Shown here one piece after another: positions 7,894 to 15,604 of a DNA stretch of 64,000 nucleotides (position 1 is its first letter; each line of letters starts with the position of its first letter). This DNA is from Rhodocyclales bacterium (GTDB lineage Bacteria; Pseudomonadota; Gammaproteobacteria; Burkholderiales; Rhodocyclaceae). The stretch is taken from the NCBI GenBank assembly GCA_026399475.1, contig JAPLQY010000076.1:1-64000 (forward strand). Reading direction: 5' to 3'. The notes beneath the pieces are model-generated. The model worked only from the letters and a program-made list of their open reading frames with translations, searched no databases and had not been told where the DNA came from. A program made the translations under genes and the position numbers.

Positions 7894-8232
7894 ATGAGCT
7901 ACACCATCAACGGAGTTGAAAAGGAATTCGATGACTACGGCTACCTGCTGGAGCCGGATTTTAGCGAGGAAGCGGTGCACGTCATCGCCGCTGCCTGCGG
8001 CATCACCCTGACCGATCAGCACTGGAAGGTGGTCAACTTCCTGCGCAACAAGTTCAAGGAAGACGGCCACACGCCGAACATGCGCAACCTGATCAAAGGC
8101 CTGCAGGAAGAAGGCGACATGCCCGAGGCCGACAGCGCGTTGCTGTTCGAATTGTTCCCTGACGGCGGTGCCGCCAAGGAAGGCTGCAAAGTCGGAGGCC
8201 TGCCGCAGCCGAAAGGCAAAGGCGGCTATTAG
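7894..8232 (+). CDS. DsrC-family paralogue lacking the penultimate cysteine
   Basis: A 112-residue DsrC/TusE-family protein (LTDQHWKVVNFLRNKF and LFELFPDGGAAKEGCKVGGLPQP are typical). In the C-terminal arm, Cys98 matches Cys99 of the true DsrC at 2316-2651. The position of the penultimate cysteine is replaced by a GKGGY tail. The retained cysteine is therefore the upstream one, the opposite of what I recall for single-cysteine TusE. It cannot form the intramolecular DsrC trisulfide, so a regulatory or carrier role with a partner thiol is more likely. AGAGGAG precedes the ATG. Confidence 0.92.
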   Translation: MSYTINGVEKEFDDYGYLLEPDFSEEAVHVIAAACGITLTDQHWKVVNFLRNKFKEDGHTPNMRNLIKGLQEEGDMPEADSALLFELFPDGGAAKEGCKVGGLPQPKGKGGY

Positions 8233-8293
8233 CCACCTTTGCCTTTCGGCGTTGCCCTTCGGGCAAAGCCAATTAATCGCCCCTACCCCCCGG

Positions 8294-8311
8294 CCCCCGC
8301 CCGGGCGGGGG
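8294..8311. repeat. 18-bp perfect GC palindrome (REP-like element)
   Basis: CCCCCGCCC followed directly by its reverse complement GGGCGGGGG. The flanks (CCTACCCCCCGG before, GTGAC after) match those of the copy at 58696-58716 in opposite orientation. A separate small hairpin, TTGCCC-TTC-GGGCAA (8252-8266), lies just upstream in the same spacer. Confidence 0.75.
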
Positions 8312-8349
8312 GTGACCAGTCAGCTCGCTGCGCTCGAATAAGGTGAACG

Positions 8350-8955
8350 ATGGCCATTAGAATCCGCTCCAGTTTCCACGCCGGCGGCAAGCCGCGCTCG
8401 ATGGCGGAACTCGCCAGCGTCATTGCAATCCTGGGCTGGAAGCTGGCGATCGACTCGATCAAGCGCATGCGCGAGGCCGAGTACGATATCGATCTGGGCA
8501 GTGCCTATTTCGACTTCGTCTGCGAATTCATGGTGTTTCTAGCCCAGGCGGCTGATCGCGTTGCCTACCGGGAACTGGCGCCGGAGCAGCGCAGCGAGTT
8601 CACTACTGCACTGGCACAGCGCATGGCTGCCGCGATCGAGGACAATCGCGACATGCTGCTGTTCGACGTTGCGCCGGGCAAGTGCCAGCGGCACTTCCTC
8701 GATCTGTTCAACCGGCGTGGTGCGGAATATGCGGATCACGGCTATACCGAGGATGGTCCCGACTTCGGTTTTCGCCGCTGCTTTGCCGCTTGCATGAAAG
8801 AAGTCCTGCCGGAGAAGGATCGCCTGTGGGCCGTCGACCAGGTGATGGAAATCGAATCTCCCGAGGCCATCAAGGCCCTGGAGAAAACGCTGGCGGGGCT
8901 GTTTCATCCGGAGGCAAAAAGCCGGCGTTCGCAGCACGGTGTAGTGGAGCACTAG
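8350..8955 (+). CDS. Unknown, mostly helical cytoplasmic protein
   Basis: A 201-residue protein I cannot assign to a family. It looks mainly alpha-helical, with no signal peptide or membrane segment. Four cysteines are visible: one in DFVCEF, one in GKCQRHF and two in FRRCFAACMKE. The gene sits between the DsrC paralogue and a dioxygenase, on the same strand, with AAGG before the ATG and only four bases before the next gene. Co-transcription with the sulfur-relay genes is likely, so a role in sulfur metabolism or its regulation is a reasonable guess only. Confidence 0.7.
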   Translation: MAIRIRSSFHAGGKPRSMAELASVIAILGWKLAIDSIKRMREAEYDIDLGSAYFDFVCEFMVFLAQAADRVAYRELAPEQRSEFTTALAQRMAAAIEDNRDMLLFDVAPGKCQRHFLDLFNRRGAEYADHGYTEDGPDFGFRRCFAACMKEVLPEKDRLWAVDQVMEIESPEAIKALEKTLAGLFHPEAKSRRSQHGVVEH

Positions 8956-8959
8956 AGTC

Positions 8960-9862
8960 ATGCGCGGCCCCTTCGATCTCAATGACCTTGCCAGCTATCG
9001 CCAATGGCGCGAGCACAAGCTCGACAGCGCACCACGCCGCATCGAGGACATTCTGGTGCCTCTCGACGACCCGCGCGCGCTGACGGCAAGGGAGCTCGCC
9101 GCCCTGCTGGAACGCTGCGCCACTGCCAACATGGCCATCTACACCAGCAACACGGTTGGCGCCGAGGACAAGGAAATTCCGCGTCGGCTGGGCGCCCAGC
9201 TTGGCCTGCAGCACCTCGACAGCCACTGGCTGACCGACGACGACGCAATTTCGCCGATCTCGGTGCGTGGCGCGGAAGAACGCGGCGAGCGCAAGGAATT
9301 CATTCCCTACACAGACAAGCCGATCAGATGGCACACCGACGGCTACTACAACGTGCCGCAGCGAACGGTGCGCGGCCTTATCCTGCATTGCGTGCAAAGT
9401 GCGGCCGCCGGCGGTGACAACCAGCTGCTCGACCACGAGATCGCCTACATCCTGCTGCGCGACGAGAATCCCGACCACATCCGCGCCTTGTCACAGGCCG
9501 ATGCCATGACCATCCCGCCGCGCAGCGACGAGAATGGCGTCGCCCGCGCCGCCCAGCCGGGGCCGGTGTTCTCGATCGATGGCGAGGGCTTCCTGCACAT
9601 GCGTTACACCGCGCGCACCATCAGCATCGAATGGCGCAGCGATGCCGCCACGCAGGCGGCGGTCGCGGCATTGACCCGGATTCTCGCCGCACCTGTGCCC
9701 TGGACCTTGCACGGACGCCTGGAGCCGGGCATGGGGCTGGTGTGCAACAACGTGCTGCACGATCGCTCCGGCTTCACCGAGACGCCGCAACGGCGTCGCC
9801 TTCTCTACCGGGCGCGCTATCACGAGAGGGTTGCCGCCTTGCCGGCGACAGTTTCAGGCTGA
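8960..9862 (+). CDS. TauD/TfdA-type Fe(II)/2-oxoglutarate dioxygenase
   Basis: A 300-residue protein with the facial triad of Fe(II)/2-oxoglutarate oxygenases: His125-x-Asp127 (WHTDGYYN) and distal His267 (NNVLHDRSGF). An arginine-rich stretch near residues 276-281 could bind the 2-oxoglutarate carboxylate. TauD relatives release sulfite from organosulfonates, which would fit the sulfur context, but the substrate cannot be read from sequence. It starts four bases after the preceding gene and probably ends the cluster that begins at 6362. Confidence 0.8.
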   Translation: MRGPFDLNDLASYRQWREHKLDSAPRRIEDILVPLDDPRALTARELAALLERCATANMAIYTSNTVGAEDKEIPRRLGAQLGLQHLDSHWLTDDDAISPISVRGAEERGERKEFIPYTDKPIRWHTDGYYNVPQRTVRGLILHCVQSAAAGGDNQLLDHEIAYILLRDENPDHIRALSQADAMTIPPRSDENGVARAAQPGPVFSIDGEGFLHMRYTARTISIEWRSDAATQAAVAALTRILAAPVPWTLHGRLEPGMGLVCNNVLHDRSGFTETPQRRRLLYRARYHERVAALPATVSG

Positions 9863-9902
9863 ATCGGTCAGTATAATCGGCGGCTCTGATGAGGTCGTCG
9901 AA

Positions 9903-10772
9903 TTGAGCGCACTGACTCCTGAACTTGAACGCAAACTGGGCACGGCAGTCGAGCGCATGCCGGCGTTTCCGCGCAGCGTGCAAAAGATTCTCGAACTCAC
10001 GCGCAACATCAATTGCCTGCCCAAGGACGTGGTCGCCGTGATCGAAAAGGATCCGGTGATGACCATGAAGATTCTGAAGGTCATTAATTCGGCATACTAC
10101 AGCCTGCCTTCCAGGATCACCTCGGTCAGCCAGTCGGTGGTCTATCTCGGCATCAATACCATCAAGAACCTGTCGATAGGTTTCGCCGCCGTGGGCATGC
10201 TGCCGCGCATGAACGCCGCGGGTTTCGATGTTCAGCGCTATCTGCTGCATTCCCTGGTGGTAGCCGGCGCCGCCCGCCAGTTGGCGACCCAGTTTGCCAA
10301 GGGCGAAGTCGATCCCGGTGACTGCTACATCGCGGGTCTGCTGCACGATTTCGGCAAGGTGGTGTTCGCCCAGTTTCTGGCGGCGGAGTTTCGCGATGCG
10401 CTGATCCATTCAGTCGAGCATTCGGTGCCCCTGCACGAGGCCGAAAAAGCCGAGATCGGTGTCGATCACGGACTGGTAGGCGCCCTTCTGGCCAAGCGCT
10501 GGGCGTTTTCCGAGCATTTGATCGACTGCATCCGCGATCATCACAATCCCCTGGCCGAACCGTCGGCCATGATGGATTGCCTGCGCGCGGCGGATCAGCT
10601 GGTACGCTTCCGTGAAATCGGCGACAGCGGCAATCCCTGGCGCGCAACGGAGGCGCCGGCGGCTCCGCAGCGCTTCGGCGACGACCTTGAGGAGATAGCG
10701 GCGAAACTGGGTTCGCTGAACAGAATTGTCGAAGATGCCATGATGTTTGCCCAGTTTGCCAAAGATAGATGA
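9903..10772 (+). CDS. HDOD-domain signalling protein
   Basis: A 289-residue protein consisting of an HDOD domain, a non-catalytic HD relative used in bacterial signalling. The core is visible in VIEKDPVMTMKILKVINSAYY and IAGLLHDFGKVV. I chose the TTG at 9903, eight bases after GAGG; the frame continues upstream only by overlapping the previous gene. A TATAAT box (9872-9877) sits just upstream but lacks a clear -35. The partner pathway is unknown. Confidence 0.82.
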   Translation: MSALTPELERKLGTAVERMPAFPRSVQKILELTRNINCLPKDVVAVIEKDPVMTMKILKVINSAYYSLPSRITSVSQSVVYLGINTIKNLSIGFAAVGMLPRMNAAGFDVQRYLLHSLVVAGAARQLATQFAKGEVDPGDCYIAGLLHDFGKVVFAQFLAAEFRDALIHSVEHSVPLHEAEKAEIGVDHGLVGALLAKRWAFSEHLIDCIRDHHNPLAEPSAMMDCLRAADQLVRFREIGDSGNPWRATEAPAAPQRFGDDLEEIAAKLGSLNRIVEDAMMFAQFAKDR

Positions 10773-10782
10773 GCGAGAATTC

Positions 10783-11679
10783 ATGAAAGTGCGTTTCTGG
10801 GGCGTGCGTGGTTCGATTCCTTCGCCGGGCCCCAACACCTTCCGCTATGGCGGCAACACGACCTGCATCGAAGTGCGCAGCGACGACAACTCACTCATCA
10901 TTCTCGATGCCGGTACCGGAATATTTCCGCTGGCGCAGGAGCTGCTGAAGCAACTGCCGGTGCAGGCCAATGTTTTCATGACCCACACGCATTGGGATCA
11001 CATCCAGGGCTTGCCGTTCTTTACCCCGCTTTATATTCCAGGCAATTCGGTGCGCATTCACGGCGGCTATGACGTAATTGCCGGACGCGGCATCGACCAC
11101 ATCATGGACGTGCAATTGCAGTACAGCTATTTTCCTGTGCGTGAAGCGGAGATGCGGGCGAACATCGACTACGCGACACTGACCATCGGCGAGCCGGTAC
11201 GCGTGGGTGATGCGACGGTCACGCCCCACTTGCTCAATCACCCGGTGGTCAATTTCGGTTACCGCATTGATTGCAACGGCAAGTCGGTATTTTTTACCGG
11301 CGACCACGAGCCCTGGTCCAATATGTACTCCCCGGAGGATGAGGGCTACGAAGAGTTTCAGCAGATGGTCGAGGTGCAGCAAGGGCAACTCGACAAGGCC
11401 CTGACCGGGCTGGATGTGCTGATCGCCGACAGTTCCTACACGGCCGCCGAATACTCGACCAAGATTGGCTGGGGGCATGGAACGCTGGAGGGCAACATCG
11501 CCTGGGCGCGCAGGCTCGGGGTGAAGAAACTGGTTTGTACTCACCACGAACCGACGCGCTCGGATGATGATCTGGAGCGCGCCTTTGCAAGCGCGCTTGC
11601 GGCGGCGGGTAATGCGCCGGGAGGCTCGGGCACGCCCGAGATTCTTCTCTCCCGCGAGGGGCTGGAACTGGTGCTGTAG
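10783..11679 (+). CDS. MBL-fold metallohydrolase
   Basis: A 298-residue metallo-beta-lactamase-fold hydrolase. The metal-binding motif HTHWDHIQG is near residues 68-76. Further ligands are visible in NHPVVNFGY and FTGDHEPW. The start is the ATG giving MKVRFWGVRGSIPSPG, a typical beginning for this subfamily; the region upstream belongs to the HDOD gene. It starts ten bases after the HDOD stop, so the two may act together in signalling. The substrate is unknown; cyclic nucleotide or phosphodiester hydrolysis is a possibility for this subfamily. Confidence 0.85.
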   Translation: MKVRFWGVRGSIPSPGPNTFRYGGNTTCIEVRSDDNSLIILDAGTGIFPLAQELLKQLPVQANVFMTHTHWDHIQGLPFFTPLYIPGNSVRIHGGYDVIAGRGIDHIMDVQLQYSYFPVREAEMRANIDYATLTIGEPVRVGDATVTPHLLNHPVVNFGYRIDCNGKSVFFTGDHEPWSNMYSPEDEGYEEFQQMVEVQQGQLDKALTGLDVLIADSSYTAAEYSTKIGWGHGTLEGNIAWARRLGVKKLVCTHHEPTRSDDDLERAFASALAAAGNAPGGSGTPEILLSREGLELVL

Positions 11680-11707
11680 CTTGTCAGTGGTGACGCGGCC
11701 GGCGCGG

Positions 11708-13030
11708 TCAGCCTCGCGCGGCAGCCAACAGGTCTTCAATGCGAGCCAGCTTCTCGCGCGGGCGTCCCTGCCCCGCGGCCACCTCCGCTGCATTGATTTT
11801 CTGCCAGCCGGCGAAGTCGACCGGCCGCACGCCGTGTTCGGCGAACAAGGAGTCGATCAGCGCGCCTCCTGGCTTGCCGCCTGTTTGATGAATGGCAAGA
11901 TCGGCCAGGATCAGATCGGCGACCGCCAGGGAGTCGGCCCGGTTGGCTGGCACCACGCCCTGCGGACCGCGCTTGCACCAGCCCACTGTATAGACGCCGG
12001 CTTCGACGCGACCCTGGTCATTGGCAACAATGCCGCGCACCTCGTCGAAGGGCAGGCCGGAGAAGGGCGTGCTGCGATAGCCGATGGCTGAAATGATGGT
12101 GTCGGCCGGGATGGTGAAGGTTTCGCCGCCGGGGATCGCCCGGCCGTGTTCGATGCGGGTCTTTTCGAGTACGAGTTCGCGCGCGCGGCCTTCGCCCAGA
12201 ATGGCCACCGGCGCCGCATGGAACATGAAGTGGATACGCACGGGGCGGTTGTGCTGCTCTTCGTGCGCGGCGTAGGTCCGCAGCACCTCGAGATTCTTCT
12301 CTGCCAGTTTTCTCTGTTCTTCCGGCAGACCCTCGGGCAGGATTTGCGGCAATTGGGCCGGGTCTACCTGGATTGCCACGCGCGAGAGCTCGCCAAATTC
12401 GGCGAGTTCGGCGGTGGTGAAGCTCGCCTCCGCCGGACCGCGGCGACCGATCAGCCAGATGTCTTCGATGCGGGCGGCTTCGAACGCGGTGCGGGCGTGC
12501 GCGCACAAATCCGAACTCGCCAGTTCGTCGGGTGTCTTGCCCAGCAGTCGGGCAATGTCGAGTGCCACATTGCCGTTGCCGATGATGGCGAGCGACTTTC
12601 CGTCGAGCTTCGGCTCAAGTTCGCGACCATCGGGAATGCCGTTGTACCAGCCGACGAATTGCCCCGAGCCATACACGCCGTCCAGCGTCTCGCCGGGAAT
12701 GCCGAGGCGGCGATCTTCGAGCGCCCCGATAGTGATGATCAGCACGTCGTAGGCGGCCTTGAGCTCCTCATAGGAGAGGTCGCGACCGATGGCGATGTTG
12801 CCAAGAAAGCGCACGCCGTCCTTGCCCAGCGTGCGTTCGAATTGCCGCGCAATGTTCTTGGTGCCCTGATGGTCGGGCGCGACGCCGCCGCGCACCAGGC
12901 CGAAAGGGGTTGGCAGGCGGTCGAAAATGTCGATGCGGGCGCCGGGCAGCTTGCGCCCCAGGGCATCGGCCACATAGCAACCCGAGGGACCGGCACCGAC
13001 AATTCCGATGTGGAGCTCGGCCGGGTTCAT
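11708..13030 (-). CDS. Ferredoxin-NADP+ reductase, adrenodoxin reductase type
   Basis: A 440-residue flavoprotein resembling FprA/adrenodoxin reductase. It has an N-terminal FAD motif (GIVGAGPSGCYVADAL), the segment PFGLVRGGVAPDH, a second nucleotide-binding motif (IIGNGNVALDIARLL) and the terminal GWCKRGPQGVVPANRADS. It moves electrons between NADPH and ferredoxin. Its ATG overlaps the stop of the PaaX-like regulator by four bases, so the two form one operon. It may feed the diiron oxygenase encoded divergently at 14318. Confidence 0.9.
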   Translation of the reverse strand: MNPAELHIGIVGAGPSGCYVADALGRKLPGARIDIFDRLPTPFGLVRGGVAPDHQGTKNIARQFERTLGKDGVRFLGNIAIGRDLSYEELKAAYDVLIITIGALEDRRLGIPGETLDGVYGSGQFVGWYNGIPDGRELEPKLDGKSLAIIGNGNVALDIARLLGKTPDELASSDLCAHARTAFEAARIEDIWLIGRRGPAEASFTTAELAEFGELSRVAIQVDPAQLPQILPEGLPEEQRKLAEKNLEVLRTYAAHEEQHNRPVRIHFMFHAAPVAILGEGRARELVLEKTRIEHGRAIPGGETFTIPADTIISAIGYRSTPFSGLPFDEVRGIVANDQGRVEAGVYTVGWCKRGPQGVVPANRADSLAVADLILADLAIHQTGGKPGGALIDSLFAEHGVRPVDFAGWQKINAAEVAAGQGRPREKLARIEDLLAAARG

Positions 13031-13977
13031 GTCGCGTCCTTGGTGGCGTCGACCATCGAGTCGCGGAAGCGCAGCTGAAAATAGGGCTCAGCCTCGGGGA
13101 GCCGCCCATCGGCGGTTTCCAGGACGTTGGTCAGGTGGTGCTCGGCCTGCTGGCGGGTCAGCATGTACAACTCGCTGCAGATCTGGCGGGCGATATCGCC
13201 CGGCCAGTCGTTGGGCAGCAACTGTTTGGGCAACTGCGGATCGCGCAACTGAACGCGACGGAATTCGTGGATCAGCAGGGTGCGCACGCAGAAGGCCTGC
13301 TCCGGGTCGAGTTCGCGGGCGGCCTTGATTGCGCGCGCCACGGGGCGGAAGCAGTCGCTGAACCGTTTGTAGTCCTCGGCGATGGCATCGAGATTCCAGC
13401 ATTCCCGCACCAGTTCCTGCAGGGGACGGCTGGAGAGGGCGCCCAGCGTGCGGCCCTGTATCACTACTACTTTGTCGTGAGTGCCGGTGCCCTGCAGGAT
13501 GTCGAGCACTGACTCGTGGTTGGCGTAGGGGTGTGCCAACACGCCCGGCGCGATGACGCCAAAGCCCTCCCACATCAGTTCCCGGCGCAGGGCATCGCGC
13601 TGCGCCGGAGACAGTATGCTGCCGCCGGTGATTACTACTTGCCAGTCGCCGTCCCATTGCTGGCGCGGATCATCGTAGATGCGCCGGTAGGCGTGTTCGA
13701 ATCGTCGGCGGCCGGTGGCGGTAAGGCTGTAGTAGCTCTTGCGCCCGATCTGTTCCGAGACCAGCCATTTTTCCCTGGAGAGACGGAACACGCTGGTTCG
13801 CACCATGCGCGGGTTCAGCCCCAGCGCCTCGACCAGCTTGATGAAGCTGCCAAGCCATACGGTGCCGCCGTGCGGAGCAATGGCATCGCCATAAATGGTG
13901 ATGATCAGCGAGTTGGCACGCAAGGTGTGCGCGGCGAGAAACGCGTCCAGCCACTGCTGGATGAAACGGCTTTTCAT
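13027..13977 (-). CDS. PaaX-family transcriptional regulator
   Basis: A 316-residue regulator with the N-terminal winged-helix of PaaX (SLIITIYGDAIAPHGGTVWLGSFIKL, split here by residues about 24-50) and the PaaX central and C-terminal domains. PaaX proteins usually repress phenylacetate genes and are released by an aryl-CoA. I chose the ATG at 13977; a TTG eleven codons upstream is less likely. It is divergent from the PaaA-like oxygenase, and a matching split operator lies in the intergenic region. Confidence 0.9.
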   Translation of the reverse strand: MKSRFIQQWLDAFLAAHTLRANSLIITIYGDAIAPHGGTVWLGSFIKLVEALGLNPRMVRTSVFRLSREKWLVSEQIGRKSYYSLTATGRRRFEHAYRRIYDDPRQQWDGDWQVVITGGSILSPAQRDALRRELMWEGFGVIAPGVLAHPYANHESVLDILQGTGTHDKVVVIQGRTLGALSSRPLQELVRECWNLDAIAEDYKRFSDCFRPVARAIKAARELDPEQAFCVRTLLIHEFRRVQLRDPQLPKQLLPNDWPGDIARQICSELYMLTRQQAEHHLTNVLETADGRLPEAEPYFQLRFRDSMVDATKDAT

Positions 13978-14160
13978 GCTCGGAACGCGCTCCCTCGATA
14001 GAGGCTTCAAATGATACCACTGCCACCGTGGATATGTAACACGTTTTCCAAATGCGTGGCTGGTCCGCTATACCAGCGAAGCGAGCATGCGTTGCAATGG
14101 ATAATAAAATCAATATAAAACAATGTCTAGCAACTTATTTGTTTAGATATGAAAAATAAT

Positions 14161-14189
14161 TTGACAGTCATTAAATGATACACTATTAT
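14161..14189 (+). promoter_or_regulatory. Sigma-70 promoter of the PaaA-like oxygenase gene
   Basis: A consensus -35 box TTGACA (14161-14166), a 17-base spacer and TATTAT (14184-14189, one mismatch to the -10 consensus). Transcription would start near 14196, leaving a leader of roughly 120 bases before the ATG at 14318. It is the best promoter visible in the window. Confidence 0.85.
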
Positions 14190-14215
14190 ACGAAATAAAC
14201 AATATTATTGTATCG
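14176..14215. promoter_or_regulatory. Candidate PaaX-type split operator
   Basis: Half-sites TGATAC (14176-14181) and GTATCG (14210-14215) are inverted, with one mismatch, across 28 bases. The E. coli PaaX operator, as I remember it, is TGATTC-N27-GAATCA, so both spacing and half-site agree. The first half-site overlaps the promoter spacer and the second lies just after the expected start of transcription, a good layout for repression. Confidence 0.65.
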
Positions 14216-14231
14216 CGATTACTCATAATAT

Positions 14232-14245
14232 GACCCGATCGGGTC
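14232..14245. repeat. 14-bp perfect palindrome in the oxygenase leader
   Basis: GACCCGATCGGGTC reads the same on both strands. It lies about 35 bases after the predicted transcription start, so it could be a second operator or a hairpin in the mRNA leader. Confidence 0.6.
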
Positions 14246-14317
14246 TTGCAATCATTTTGAGCGAATCTGCGGGATCATCCGTCATTTGTTTGCGCTGGCG
14301 CCATCTGGAGATCTGAA

Positions 14318-15124
14318 ATGAGGACGTTCAAGACTTACGACAAGGGCGATGTTCTGCCCGACGACTACAAGAAGGCTCTGATCAACCTGATGTGCTTCCA
14401 GGCTGATTCGGAATATGCCGGTGGCCAGCGCGTGGCCGAGAATCATCGCTACGCCACGCGTCCGGAAGAAGCCTATCGCCTGTCCAAGAAAGTGTTCGAG
14501 GAGATGGGCCATGCTTTTTATGTGTGGAACCTGCTTCAGGAACTGGGCGTGGACGTCGATGCTCGCCTCTATGAGCTTTCCCACAATCCGGACAATCCCG
14601 ATCCGAAGAGGGTGAACGTGATAAACGGCTTCCGCAAGGAGAACTGGTCCAAGTTCTTCGAGTGTTGGGAGGATGTCGCGCTGTTCTCGACCGTGGTCAC
14701 GCCGGCCGCCGTGGCTTTCCTCGGGCAGTATCGCGAGTGCTCCTACCTGCCCTGGGCGCGCGTCAATGTGCGCATCCACAAGGAGGAATACGGCCACCTT
14801 GCCTTTGGCGTCTGGGCGTCGAAGCGCTGCATCGAGTTCGGCGGCGAGAAAACGCGCGAATTCATGCAACAGCGCATTCCCAAGTTCATGCAGATGGGCC
14901 TGGGCTTTTACGGTCGCCCGTCAGCCGGCGACAAGAAGTCGGAGATGTTCGACATCTATTACGAGTATGGCATCAAGGTGAAAAAGCCGGAGGAGCTGCA
15001 GACCGAATATCTGGAACTGCTTGATTCGCGGCTCAAGGAAGTCGGCCTGATCATGCCCTCGGGCGTCGAAGCCGACTACGACATGCGCATGGGTTACGAA
15101 GCCGAAGATCCGGTTGCTGTCTGA
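14318..15124 (+). CDS. PaaA-like diiron oxygenase subunit (stand-alone)
   Basis: A 268-residue protein of the PaaA/PaaC diiron family, which in phenylacetate degradation epoxidises the ring of phenylacetyl-CoA. Two ExxH iron-binding motifs are visible: Glu62-His65 (EEMGH) and Glu157-His160 (EEYGH). It is shorter than PaaA (about 310 residues) and the other Paa subunits (B, C, D, E) are not nearby. A PaaX-type regulator and a ferredoxin reductase are divergent, so an aromatic or other CoA-thioester oxygenation is likely, but the substrate is unknown. GGAGA precedes the ATG. Confidence 0.82.
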   Translation: MRTFKTYDKGDVLPDDYKKALINLMCFQADSEYAGGQRVAENHRYATRPEEAYRLSKKVFEEMGHAFYVWNLLQELGVDVDARLYELSHNPDNPDPKRVNVINGFRKENWSKFFECWEDVALFSTVVTPAAVAFLGQYRECSYLPWARVNVRIHKEEYGHLAFGVWASKRCIEFGGEKTREFMQQRIPKFMQMGLGFYGRPSAGDKKSEMFDIYYEYGIKVKKPEELQTEYLELLDSRLKEVGLIMPSGVEADYDMRMGYEAEDPVAV

Positions 15125-15128
15125 TTCC

Positions 15129-15539
15129 ATGTTTGCTTCTCCCCAGCACCTGATCGACGGCGAGATTGCCGAGCTGAAGCGCTTCGGCTACACGCCGCTC
15201 GGCGATGCGACGCCTGACTGGCCGGGCATGTGGCAACTCCTCCAGGGCGATTTCGCCACGCTGCAGCGCGTGCATGTGCCGGCCTATGCCGAGATGAGCC
15301 CGTGGCCGCAGGAGGGCGCGCGCATCTACATGCGCCGCCGCCTGCTGGCGGATCGCCTGTTCGAGGAATGCCAGGCGCTTTACCATCGACTCCATGCCGA
15401 GGGCATCAATACCGAGCTGGTGGAAGCCTACACGCTGGCGCGGGATGCCTACGAGGAAGCCGTCCTCGACTTCGGCAAGGCCCGCGAAATGCTGGAAGAC
15501 GTGTTCACCAGGACGGTCGACCTTGCTGCCGTGAGCTAG
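15129..15539 (+). CDS. Small unknown protein co-transcribed with the PaaA-like oxygenase
   Basis: A 136-residue protein with no family I recognise. It is rich in aromatic and charged residues (WPGMWQLLQGDFATLQRVHV, YMRRRLLADRLFEECQALYH) and looks helical, with no cysteine motif or signal peptide. The ATG at 15129 lies four bases after the oxygenase stop; a TTG start at 15114 overlapping that gene is an alternative. Its position suggests an accessory or structural subunit of the oxygenase, perhaps in the place of PaaC. Confidence 0.7.
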   Translation: MFASPQHLIDGEIAELKRFGYTPLGDATPDWPGMWQLLQGDFATLQRVHVPAYAEMSPWPQEGARIYMRRRLLADRLFEECQALYHRLHAEGINTELVEAYTLARDAYEEAVLDFGKAREMLEDVFTRTVDLAAVS

Positions 15540-15604
15540 CGGCGCATCCTCTATCCGGGTGGATACCGTCCCCGGCGCAGGCGCCAAGGGACATATAATT
15601 GCGC

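Larger units (their letters stand above)
13978..14317. promoter_or_regulatory. AT-rich divergent control region of the PaaX/PaaA-like locus
   Basis: 340 bases without a gene. The stretch from about 14090 to 14230 is strikingly AT-rich against GC-rich surroundings. It holds a strong sigma-70 promoter for the oxygenase gene, a split inverted repeat resembling a PaaX operator and a 14-bp perfect palindrome, each listed separately. Confidence 0.75.

Noticed and set aside
15594-15599. TATAAT just before dbpA as its promoter
   Set aside because: It would place the transcription start at the start codon, and no -35 box lies 16-18 bases upstream.
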